Source: Dallia pectoralis
Lineage: Eukaryota; Chordata; Actinopteri; Esociformes; Umbridae
Length of the DNA: 64,000 nucleotides
Reading direction: 5' to 3'
Assembly (NCBI GenBank): GCA_029465975.1
Contig: CM055743.1
Span: 14,952,744 to 15,016,743 of the forward strand
Part shown: piece by piece, positions 1-12,300 of the stretch
Layout: each line of letters begins with the position of its first letter
Numbering within the stretch: the first letter of the stretch is position 1
Notes under the pieces: model-generated
What the model saw: only the letters and a program-made list of their open reading frames with translations
What the model was told of the DNA's origin: nothing
The model's database searches: none
Position numbers and translations under genes: made by a program

Positions 1-337
1 GTCCTTCGAACCCTGGAGGCCAATGGCCGACGGCGACGACCGGCAGGACGCCTCTTGAGACAAACTCGGGGGCACGGTCACCCCTGTCGTTAGGGAGACA
101 CCGGGCGCCGTATAGATGGCGGTGAGGAGCTGATGTCCTCCCGCTGTGGCTCCAGGGGAAAGGGCCGGGGCCAGCAGGGGGGGTTGGCCCGCCACCAGGG
201 GCTGCAGAAGGGCTTGGCTGGCCGGGGCGATGGCCGTGAACCCCAGGCCTGCCGGGAGGTAGGTGGAACCCGGAGGGGGAGGGGCCTGGGCCATTACCGT
301 GGAGACCACTCCCGGACCGGATGGGACATAAGTGATC
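1..337 (-). CDS. cic: cic exon 13, partial at left edge
   Basis: The 337 bases visible cover residues 1949-2061, and the exon continues past position 1. The acceptor is CTCAACCAAG/GATCAC. The split codon gives RITYVPSGPG, as human RITYVQSAGG. It then encodes ALLQPLVAGQPPLLAPA, aligning with human FVQPLLSAGQAPLLAPG. The frame stays open to the edge, and the C1 DNA-contact domain and stop lie outside. Confidence 0.88.
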
Positions 338-3300
338 CTTGGTTGAGAGGAACAAAAGGTCAGCTATTAGTGAATAATCATTCATTGTCCTGATATAGGT
401 CAATTGAAAGGCACAGATCTAAAACCAACTGACTGGTGTTCTATGAAATATGATCTAGAAACACTTTTGTTTTTTTGCGGTTGCACCCTCGTCTGACTTA
501 TTTCTGACGAAGACGAGTCCACCTTGAGGGGGCATATAGACCATCTGGTGTCCTGCTGCTGTTTAAACAACCAGGAGCTCAACGCCCAAAATACAGTGGA
601 GTCTAAAAAGCCCTCTGTCCCCTGGGTCCCTGGGTGACTCCCCAGTCATCTCTATGGAGTCCTTTCTCTTCCCGGGCACCACCATCGCCCAGGACCTCAA
701 TTGGGAGCTAAACATCAGCTCTCTTACAAAGTAAGCACAGCATAGGATGTACATCCTGTGTACAGCTGAACGTCTATGATTGTGCACTTCTACACTGCCA
801 TCATTGAGTCCACCCTGACCTCCATCAACGTCTGGTACGTTGCAGCCACTCTCAAGGACAAGGGCAGGTTGCAGTACATTATCTGCTCTGCAGAGCGGGT
901 CACTGGCTGCAATCTGCCATCTCTATGTGACCTACACACCTCCAGGACGCTGAAGCGAGTGGAAAAGATTGAGGCTGATCCCTCTCACCCTGGAGATGGA
1001 CTATTCAGAACTCTCCCCTCTGGCAGAACGTTGAAATAAGGACCAAAACCTCTTGCCACGAGAACAGTTTCTGTCCTACAGCAGTAGGCCTCAGGAACAT
1101 TCCCTCGGAACCAAACTGACTATAGCCTGCTCCGCACAATCGTAAACACTCAGAAACCTCCCTGGACAATTGCACGTCGTACCTTAAATTTGTATTAATG
1201 ATTTGTGCAGTCTGTGTTGTATTTGTTTATTGCTTGTGTTGATTGTTGCGCAAAATTCTTTGCTCGTTGTAAACTTACTTGGCAATAAACTCTTTCTGAT
1301 TCTGATTATAAATGTAGACCAGTGATTGGTAAGCTAATTAACATCATAGTCTAGCATTTTGGAAACTGCTTGTTTTATGTGCAAGATGTTATATGTGTTT
1401 TTTCTCTCAATTATGCTTTCGCCTGAAATACAAGTAGCCAACTTAATTCTGATTAGGTATTTTTCACTACATTTTCACTACGCAGTCTTTTTAAAACATG
1501 CCGTGTGAAACCAAAACATTCCGTCGTCAAGCAGTAGTATTTAATGTACGGAATGTGCAGTACAGCGCAGTTCGTCGAAACTGAGTACCTTGTTGGAGGC
1601 GAGGTCAGCAACACACTGTGAGGGGGTGTGATTCCCGGAGTCATCACAGTGGCCGTTGCCATGGATACGGAGAAGGGACTACCAGGATGCATGGGGGCAA
1701 TCTGGATGATCTACAAACGACGACAACACAGATAAACAGGTAACCAAGGAGGCTAGTGGCCCCGCGAGCATCATCTAGGAACAACAAAGTTGAAGGGTGT
1801 AGTATACACCCCAATCTACAAATATGCCAGGCGGGTTTTGCCTACAACATTAACATTTATTTAAATATGTACGCGTGGTGTCACCACCGTCTTCAAACCT
1901 TATTAGTAAAGACGTCAACGGGTTGCTGTCATATTACACTGTTTACATTGTCTGTTAATGCCTGCTTGTAATAATTGCTACCTTGTTTCCCGACTGAGGG
2001 CCATTTTGTACAGGAAGGGGCGGAGTCACCAGAGAGACAGGCTGAGGAGGAGTGGAGCCGGTTCTCACTGTTGCCATGGGAACCAACATCTTGCTCTGCA
2101 AGACCGGAGACTGGGTTTGGACTGTAGAAAGAATCAGATAGAGAGAGGAAAAGAGAGATAGACAGAGAGATGGCGGGGAGAGAGACAGAGAGAGACATTG
2201 ATCGTCGGAGAAGAGAGAGATCTCAGTAGGGATACAACTGCGCTCCGAGCACGTGAATCGAATCAATCAACAGATGTTCAAATTTCGCAGCGCGTTCCAA
2301 TGCGAGCTTCAATGGACGGCGTACACAGAAATAAAACGACTTCCTGTAACTGTAGACGGTCAGCATGTTGACCCAGACAAATGATGTGTCACTGCGTAAC
2401 GTGATCAAACGGGCTGCTCTGAGTTCCATCGCTGCCGGAGCTTTACTGAGTCTACAGAGTCCTAATGAGAATGGGGCAAACTGGCCTTTTGTCACTCTTC
2501 AAATATAAACATTATTTCACTGAAGAGCATTTGGTAACAACGGTCAGAATGTCATCTAAACGCATCGCAGCGAATCTGTGTTTCACAAAATCCCCCTAGT
2601 GACCTTCTGCCCTGACATATTTGCGGTTCTGCCGCAAGGGGAAGCAGATATCCGAGCAGTTTAACTCCTGCACGACACTGCTGGTTAAGCGCCAGCATGG
2701 AGTCAACAGTCTCTGCACAACGAAACACCTGGGCCCGTTACATTTCCAGGGGCGGCGTGAGGTGAGGAAGACGGGGCAGCGTGAGGTGAGGAAGACGGGG
2801 CAGCGTGACGTGTTGTCAAATGTAATAGCGTGTGTTCTACACACTCTCGCCCTCGCAAGAACTGAGTAAGGAAACGCTCTGGAGCATGAAAAGGAGGAGC
2901 TGAACGCCGAGAAATAAGCGACACTAAAATAGATATATACAATGTGAGAGAAAGTAAGAGCAGTTGGTCACATTAACGAGCACTGGTGGGCGGGGCTAGT
3001 GGACTTATTCTGTTCTTTGTGATTGGAGCTGCTCACTTCCTGTCCTATAATAACACTTAATCCATTGGATATAAACAGGACCTATTCATTCTGATGGTAG
3101 TGAACATATCCCCCTGTATGTACCACAGTGCCCTCCCTTATTCAGTGGACCTCCCTCCATTTCATCCCTGGCATCTCTCCCCTGTCTCACCTCTTGCTCC
3201 CGGGCTGAGCCCTCCTAATGCGGCATATGTTACTGCGGCTCTTGCCCCGGAATTTATCCCATTGGCCAGTGAGACGTGGGTGGGCGGAGCGGTGGGCAGA

Positions 3301-6300
3301 GCGAGGACACCGGTTGGCAGCAGGGTTAGCTGGGGGGGTGGGCTCTTGGGGTTGGCGCCGACAGCTGACAGCGTGGGCAGGAGGTACTGCACCTGGGTGA
3401 GGGCAGGCTTGGCACCGCCGGGTGGGGCGAGCGAGACCGCGGAGAGAAACTGGGGCTGCAGCAGGGGGAGGGGGAGTGGCAGGGTGCCCTGGGCGTGGCC
3501 TGAGACAGGCTGAGGTGTGGCTATAAGCTTTACAGGCTGGTGGGCTCCTCCCAGACTGGTGACCTGCAGCGAGGAGGACGAGTACCCACCCCCGGCCGTG
3601 ACAGCCACGCCTCCTGCTCCCGCTCCTCCAATCAGAAGTGTTGCTCCTTTCTTCCCGTGGTTGGCGCCGTGGGCAGCTGAGCCTTCTATTGGCTTGCTGG
3701 TGATGGAGACGGGGGCGCTGGCGATGGGGCGAACCACGTTTGTCACCATGGTGAGGCCGTAACCCGGAGCCAGGGCCAAGGTGCCGGATCCAGACACAGG
3801 GACGGAGTGGGAGGGAACCTGCCCCCCGCCGACCCCCTGGCCGGACACTTCCCCGGCCTCCTCGCCCCCGTCAATCGGACGCTTCATTCTCTCCGACTTC
3901 TCAGAGCCGCCGCCTCCTCCCCCGGTCCCCTGGGTGGAGTCTTGGTGGGAGGTGCCGGCGGAAGAGGGGAGGAAGGAGCGGACCACTGGCTGGAAGCCTC
4001 TCTGGAGGGAGGAGATCAAAGAGAAGGATTGAATAGGGACCCTCTGCAGTGTGCCAACACATTCAGACTGGTTAGGGGGGGTGGGGTCGACTGCTCAGGC
4101 TCTCACCATCATTGGACGGAATAATTATCAATATCTATTAAGAGCCTATTGGAATTCTGCATTAGGACGACACCCCCTTTTGACCATTCCACAGCACTAA
4201 ATGCACGTTGTCCCTTGAGTTGACATGGCATCTGCAGTAGTTAAATGTGAGCGGCTTGGGGGGTACCTGTCCGTCCGGCTCGTCTTCGTCACTGTCAGTC
4301 ACCCTCTCTTTACACTTCAGATCGATGGATCCCTCAGGGCACGAGTCCTCTGAAAACAGACAGGACGCGTGAGCAAAACAAACCAGTACATTCACCCCTA
4401 CTCTGGGTCTGGTGCGTGTTTTATTACTTCATGTTATGGTACTGCTGCTATAGAAGTGACAGGAACCGAGTACACAATATGTGCAAAAGAGGAAAAATGG
4501 ATTTATATCCGAACTGGAGGTGACCAAAGAAGAATTTCTAAGAAATGTGTCCAGGGTTTACCCAGTTCGGGGCCACAGTTTCACTGGACCCCCCTGTCTG
4601 AGTTTTATGTACGCTGCTATACTATCGGACCGGGAAGGAGGGAACTAGGGTGTCTAACCTTTCCCAGGGTCTTGTTTCCACTTCCATTAAGGAGGACCCG
4701 TGCCTACTGGCCACACTGTGGGACCGATCAGCCCAGGGAACATCTAATCTGCCAAACCCTCAACCCTCCCGGTTGTCCCTTTCTGACTGTATTTGACCTG
4801 GACTATTTCATTTAATAAGATTCTCTGCATTTAACGAAATTCCTTTAATAATTATTAAATTAAATTATTTATAAGTTCACAGACAGAAGAGGATCAAGTC
4901 GGGTTCAGGCTGGGTGTTTGTAAAATCAGTTTGTGACCGCTTTGTTGTAAAAAGGTCTTTATAAAATGTTATTGATTGAGCATGTAAAGCACAGTAATAT
5001 ATTCAAATCAGCGGGGTAGAAAAATATAGATGGATTTGGATTTTCAGTTTACATGTTTACAGTGTACTCTGTGAAGAATTGGAGATGAACTGAGTTAGAA
5101 TGGCTGTTTAGTTTAGGGGGTAAACAAAGTTGTATTACTCTATTGGAGCGACGGAGAGTTTGTTTAGGATCACAGCGCGGGGAACAAAACTTTTCATGTG
5201 ACAGGATTCGTTTTGTCTTTAAAGATGGAAACATTGAAGCCAGGAAAAAACATTGACGCAGCTGGCGAAAGAGCACCCCACACTAAATATGACCTATGAA
5301 CTATGACCTCACCCATGACATCATCGTCCCCTTCTTCCTCACAGATGACCATGCGCTCCTCGTCGCTGGTCACGTCCTCGCTCGCCCCGTGGTCACCCAG
5401 CGAGAGAGCAGGGGCGTGACTCTGGAACGAGCCGGCCCCTTCTCGACACAGCTGAGACAGACAGGGGATGCTAGTTAGTTCTTCAGGGATGAAGAGTGAA
5501 CGTTTGGGCACAAAATGGCCACCGTTGCCAACATCAGGCAGGTGCCGTCCCTACTAGAACAACGTCTGGCGCAAGCCGGAATAAATGTCTGACCAAAGCA
5601 AAGTTAAAAGGACAGAAAAATTATTTCAATTGAAATCTGTATTTTTTTAACCCATTCATTTTGCTGCATTTATTATTCAAATGAATATATATATATATTT
5701 TTAAAAAAATCAACAATCCTTGTGAACCCAAAGTAATTAATTGTACATTAATTGTACTTTTAATTGTGCATCATGCAGACTTTTAATAAGTGCATTACAT
5801 TTTGTTCTGTGGTATACATCGGTAGTAAAGCAGATTGCTTGGTAAGTCTTTTGTCGAGTAATTATTATCGAACAAAAATTGTGGCATAACTCTTTTCCAC
5901 AAATGTGTCTTCTGACCAATCCAATCAGCTTCAGAATGGAATTGCCAGTGTAAACGTAGCCATACTGTATGGGGTTTCTGTACCTTCTCCTGGTCCCTGG
6001 CCCGCTCCCTCTTCTCCAGGCTGTGTACGGCACTCTGGGAGAAGGCCCGGGGCCGTGACAGCTGCCCACCATAGGGCCCTACGCCACACTCGGGGCCCCC
6101 GGCCCAGCTTGAACCTTCGACCCCCTTCCCGTCCATACCTTGAGACAATGACTCAGGCTCTGGGGGCGGAGTTAAAAAGAAAATCACATACATGCTACAA
6201 ACATAAAGGGCTGGTTTCACGGACTCAACCGTAATAATTGTCATCGGGCTTGCTGTTTTGTCCGGTGTCCAGGAAACCAAGAATTACACATACGGACCGA

Positions 6301-9300
6301 AAACGACATGTGACACTACATGTGAAGTGCACCTGTGCTCTCAGACATGCTCCTCTCGCGCGCCTCTTTGGCCCCCGGGGTCCCTCGCCCCTCAGAAAGA
6401 GACTTCCTCCTGTCCTTGTTGCACCACTTCCAGTCAGGGTGGGCCCTAAAGTGGGCCTCCTTCACCTGGAAAGGGAGGGGGGCAGAAGGGAGGGCAGGAG
6501 AAAGATATTCATCTTCTGAAATTTAAAGCAAGAATTGCAGGATAAATGTAACGTCTGTTGACGTGAAATAAATTTTATTGTGTGTGGAAAAATCGTAGAG
6601 ACGTTCGATCTTGTGTCTGATTACGTCCTGACCTGTCATTATACAACAGAGACAATGTTTGGTTTGTATTTAATGGCTTTTCGGTAAAATACAAGATCTC
6701 TGAAACATTATGTTAGACTATGGCACATATGAATTGCGTTTGCAACATTGTAAAAAAACATCAGCTTAAATTAAAAAAATGTATTGAAACGAATTGAGAT
6801 CAACAGAGGAAGAGTAGTAACGTTCAAAAGGACCAAGGGAGAGAAACCGGAATATTCTCTGGTTCCGAGTCCTTCCGCGTACTGACTGGAACAACACACA
6901 TACGGTCTCATCCTGATAGCCTGTTCGCTGATCAGTTTCGGCTGTGCCGGGGGAGGGGGATGGTTCACCTGGAAGGCCAAGTCGTGGTACTTCTTCTTCT
7001 CGGTGGAGCCGAGGGCGTACCACCACTCGCCCAGGATCTTGCTGACCGTGCGGTTGTCCTGGTTGGGGTGCCTCTGGTGCACCAGAGCCCGGTGACGCTT
7101 ACTGAAGATCATGAACGCGTTCATGGGCCGCCGGATGTGATCCTTCTCCCTCTGTGGGGGCGAGACGGTGAGAGAGGAGGTGAGGTACGGGGTAAGAGTT
7201 AGGCAGTGAGAGAGGAGGGGGTGAGGTAGGGGTGAGAGAGGTGAGGTAGGGGGGGAGAGTTAGGCAGTGAGAGAGGAGGGGGTGAGGTAGGGGGTGAGAG
7301 AGGTGAGGTAGGGGGTGAGAGTTAGGCAGTGAGAGAGGAGGTGAGGTACGGGGTAAGAGTTAGGCAGTGAGAGAGGAGGGGGTGAGGAAGGGGGTGAGAG
7401 AGGTGAGGTAGGGGGTGAGAGTTAGGCAGTGAGAGAGGAGGTGAGGTACGGGGTAAGAGTTAGGCAGTGAGAGAGGAGGGGGTGAGGTAGGGGGTGAGAG
7501 TTAGGCAGTGAGAGAGGAGGGGGTGAGGTAGGGGTGAGAGAGGTGAGGTAGGGGGTGAGAGTTAGGCAGTGAGAGAGGAGGTGAGGTACAGGGTAAGAGT
7601 TAGGCAGTGAGAGAGGAGGGGGTGAGGAAGGGGGTGAGAGAGGTGAGGTAGGGGGTGAGAGTTAGGCAGTGAGAGAGGAGGTGAGGTACGGGGTAAGAGT
7701 TAGGCAGTGAGAGAGGAGGGGGTGAGGTAGGGGGTGAGAGTTAGGCAGTGATAGAGGAGCGGGTGAGGTAGGGGGTGAGAGAGGTGAGGTAGGGGGTGAG
7801 AGTTAGGCAGTGAGAGGGTGAGAGAGGAGGTGAGAGAGGAGGTGAGAGGAGGTGAGAGGAGGTGAGAGGAGGTGAGAGGGCCATAGTCATACATTCAGGC
7901 GCGTTCTTACTCCTCCTTAATGGTTGGAATTGGAAGTAGGTTTGTCGGATTGTCGATGAGGAGAACGTGTTCATTTATTAAACCGCTGTGGTCGAGAATA
8001 AGCAGGAAACAAGCGGGGTGCTCACCTTCCTGTCTCCATCTTTAGGGAGGGCGCTGAGGGACTGAGTTCGCCTCTTGATGGGACCCGTCGACGGGACAGG
8101 ATCATTCGCTACACCAGGGAAGAACCTGCCAATAAGAAACCGAATGTGAACATGTCTGCCGATCAGAACGCACTAATGTGTCTAGGAGCCCCGGGGTTAA
8201 AGGGCAGGTTTTCCTGTCTTCTACAAGTCTCTGGTAATGGCTTTCTCTTCAGGAGAACATGACCTTAGAACCATAGGGAACAAGGAACGGTTGAATGGGA
8301 GCAAAAAGCTTGTATCCTTGAATCACTGAAATTCTAAGCTCACTTTGTGCTACTGATACATTAAACACAAGCTAAAACACATTTCCCCTGTGTGGGTCTC
8401 CAACCTCAAATAAACTTGTTACAATAATCAATGATGTTAGAGGCGATTGAGAGAAAAGCGCTTTTTCCTGTATCCAACACTAATTCCCCCCTTGGGAAAA
8501 GGTCTGCCAGTGACCTTCGGGATGCTTTCACATATTCCAGTCAACATTCGTTTCTTTTTACATCCCACACATATAGTGTCACCTGCGAAACGGGCGGCAA
8601 ACCGTCAAGCAGCCAGTAAATAGGAAACGTACGGGTCGTCTGCATCGCTCTCTGTCTCGCTGTCCGCTCCGCCTCTTCCTTCCGGGGGGTTGTTTTCATT
8701 GGAGGAGGACGGTGGGCGGGATGGAGACCATCGTTCTGCGTCTGGCGGGCCGGCCCGTCCGTCACTCACCAGGGCCACGCCACAGCGAGGCTCTGAGACA
8801 AGGGAGAAGGTTCGTGGGTCACGGTTTCGCCAATGATCCCCGATAACGGTTTGTCATTTACAGTTGAGCGCTCGCCACTGCACAACTCCTTTATTGCATG
8901 CATAGTATTCAATAGTACTCATCGACAATGGTTGAGTTTCCCTAACCGTCTGTAGTTAACGTGGTTACATCAAAGCATTTTGTTTTATTTTGTTTCTCAA
9001 AAACCAAGGTCATCTATGTAGTTAAACAGTATATAAATAAGGTTTAGCCTGTTTCATCCAGTTGTTTTGTTGCTTTTGCTCACAGTAGTGAACTGCAGAC
9101 ACACTCACACTGGTATGCACAAGTATTACATTACAAAACAATGTGTTTAGAAATCGATGCTAGCTTTGTGCTAATGTTCAGTTCCTACAACTCCCATGTT
9201 TCCTCAAACAGGATGGAGTTTCCCACGAATGAGCAATACTCTGTATAACCATAACCACTGCTAGTTCTGCTGACAACGACAAAAGTCACGTTCCCTTCAG

Positions 9301-12300
9301 TGAGCCGAGGGAAAACTAGTGTGTAACGGTTAACTCTCTGGCATTCACATGGATTGACGAGATAACTGACGTTACAGTAGCTAACCTTACTGTTATTAGC
9401 ACGCACAAGAAGCAACAAATGCAAATGGCCGACGCGGAGAGTTGATCAAACGCCATTGGCCAACTTGACCTGTACCACTAGCGTGTATTTAACAGTAGCT
9501 AAACAGTAGCAGGCGAATTTTCCCCTCTCAAGACAAATAGTACAATAGCACCCTTCCTGAGAAAATGACTCATTGTATTGGCCCAATGGGGGTTGGTGAG
9601 TATTTGGAAAATTGCGGGGGTGTGTGGAAGACATTTTGTCGTTGTTTTATGGTATCCACAATATTTTTATGTATTTACTATATGTTCATCTTATTTTTGT
9701 TGTTGTCTAATATTAAAAAAAAGCAAGAACCTATTTTGTCTTTGTGATTATGTATTCTTATGTAATTAAGTCATTATTTTGGATAATTACGATTGGAAGA
9801 GGAAATCACCAAAAAAATTAATAGTGCCACTGTAAAACAATGCTTTATTATGCGTAATTTGCAAAACCGGTATTTAATAAGTGGTTGCCATATAATTAAC
9901 GTTGCCATACGGTGTACACTTTTCCAATAAATATGTAACCAGGCATTTAAACACACCAGAAACGTTTTTAACATATCCTCACCTTTACTCTGATTGACAA
10001 GCTGTTGGCCGTCCCCGGGCTGGGCAGTGTTGCTTGATTGGCTGGGCTCCAGGAAAGGGACCAATGAATGCCAAGGAAACACTGGCACTGACCGGGGCTC
10101 GACATTGGTCCACACTGTGAGAGGAAGAATCAGAGGTGCAAGGAAAATATTACGAATAGTTTGCTAGAGAAAAAAAGGCTCAAATAATTAGCGTAAACTG
10201 CAGTGGTTCCCAAACATCTTTGTGCTATGACTGTACTGAATTCTTCGCCATACTAAGTCCCATGTGACCTTAGAGAAAAACAACCCATTTCCTGTCTCAG
10301 CCCAGTCCTTCGTCAGGACCCTCGTTCTCTGCCCCATTGGGAATTGATCCGCCATTTTAAAAAACACGCTGGTGAACGGATGTACGGCGAAAAAGAGAAC
10401 ACAAATGTAGTATAGAGTAAGAATTACAACCTAGCGTTTTGGTGAGCATACGTTCTATAATAAGTTCTTAGCCAATATTCAGCCGCATGCGAACAAGTTA
10501 TTTTTAAAAGTTACACCCTAGTTGTTCCCTGACTACGTATACTATAGTACGTTTCACACTTCGCAGTCTCTCAAGACATGTGAGTCACAGTGAGAATCAC
10601 TTCTCATTTTCGAAAGGGCCTTGATGTTTGTCAGGTGAGAGGCGTTGCTCGAGCGAGAGGAACGATTGGCGTTTAAAGGAAAAGGACAGTTGCCTCGCAC
10701 GAGCAACTGCTGAGACCCTTCCCTGGGTAATCTCATGACATGAGAGAAAGTCAGGTGATAATGGCAGAGTGTAAATTCACACAGACACACACACGTTGAG
10801 ATTGCAGGCCTGGACCGGTATGGCTATGAACTCGGTTTGCTCAATGTGAGGTGGGTAATGTAAAAAACATGACAGTCACGATACTGCTATTTGTGTGGTT
10901 TCAGATTCTTGAAGGAAGTTATAGGTGACGCGTCGGAGTGAATCTTAACTTCTGTTTCATTAAGCCACTAATGTCATCATCTATTGATACAGGATTACAG
11001 AAACGCTTGAGGGGAAGTGAGAATTGGAAGCCCACCCCAAACACACATTTATTTTGTACATTTTGTATTTTGAACGAGCCCCGTAGAGAATAACTGAAAT
11101 AAAAGTGGAAGAAGCACGATCCAATCAGCAGCACAAACTCAACGCACAACTGAACTAATCCTATCATGACACAAGGTATCCATGACAACACTGCAATACG
11201 ATAACTCCTTTTCTGAAGAAAAAAAAATGAAAAACACACTGGACGTGCCCTTGGTGCTCTGCCTGTATTGTCTGCTATACTGAGCAGTGTGTGTGTGTGT
11301 GCGCGTGTGTGTGTGTGTGCGCGCGCGTGTGTGTGTGCATCTGTCCACTTTCAGCTGAGTTGCATGTCTAGACATGTCCCTTTAAAAGTTTCACTGAAAC
11401 TTTAGCACAAAGGCCAACACCCCTTATCACACACTCAATGACCCTGCCACACACAAAACAACAGACAACAACACACACGCGAGCACACACACACGCACAT
11501 ACACGTAGACGGCCACACCCTCACGGTGCTCACACACACTGGAAGACATTCCACAAGGACGAGATCACAAATGTTATATGTGTTTGTATCCCATTACAGT
11601 AAGTGTGACACTGCACTCTTGCAGCCATGTTACACCATTTCACTTTACTCCGTTCTCCATCTTTGGTTATTTATGTTCACCTAGACTATCACTGTAATAA
11701 CACAATAATTACCCAATAAGCAGACAATTTATATTCCGCTCATGTTTTTCATACTGATTTAAACCAATTTTTTTTTATAATTGACTTTAATCAATGGAAG
11801 TATATGTTACTTTCATATGAAAGCATACATTTTTTCAATCCATTTAGCCTAAAACAGTTGTTGTTCTGTAAAAAAAATGACTAGTAATTATTTGTGGTAA
11901 GTACATAAAATGTTTTATACATGCTATCGGATTGTATTGACATTTTATAAAATATACACACATCGTGGAGTAAAACAAAATGTATAAGTTATGGCTAAGA
12001 AGAAAAGGCTATTCTATAAATGACTTATTTCACAATAATGTTTAAAACAAATACATATAAAAGAAGAAATCTCCACGATGTAATTTATGGTGATTTACAG
12101 TATTCTGTTTTATATAGTATTTTACTGATCATAACATGGTCATTTACATATTCAAATGTGTAATGTGGTTTTATGTCATACCACATTAGGGCTCTATACG
12201 AAGGCATTTTTTACCAAAAGCGCAGGTTAAAACCTAGGCACATACAAATCATTTTGTGTGCGCCTAGTTTTCATTTTTATTGAGAGCTGAAAACATACTG

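Noticed and set aside
4369..4815. 148-codon plus-strand frame in a cic intron
   Set aside because: Starts inside the intron flank of exon 9, has no known domain, and is in antisense orientation with ordinary codon composition.
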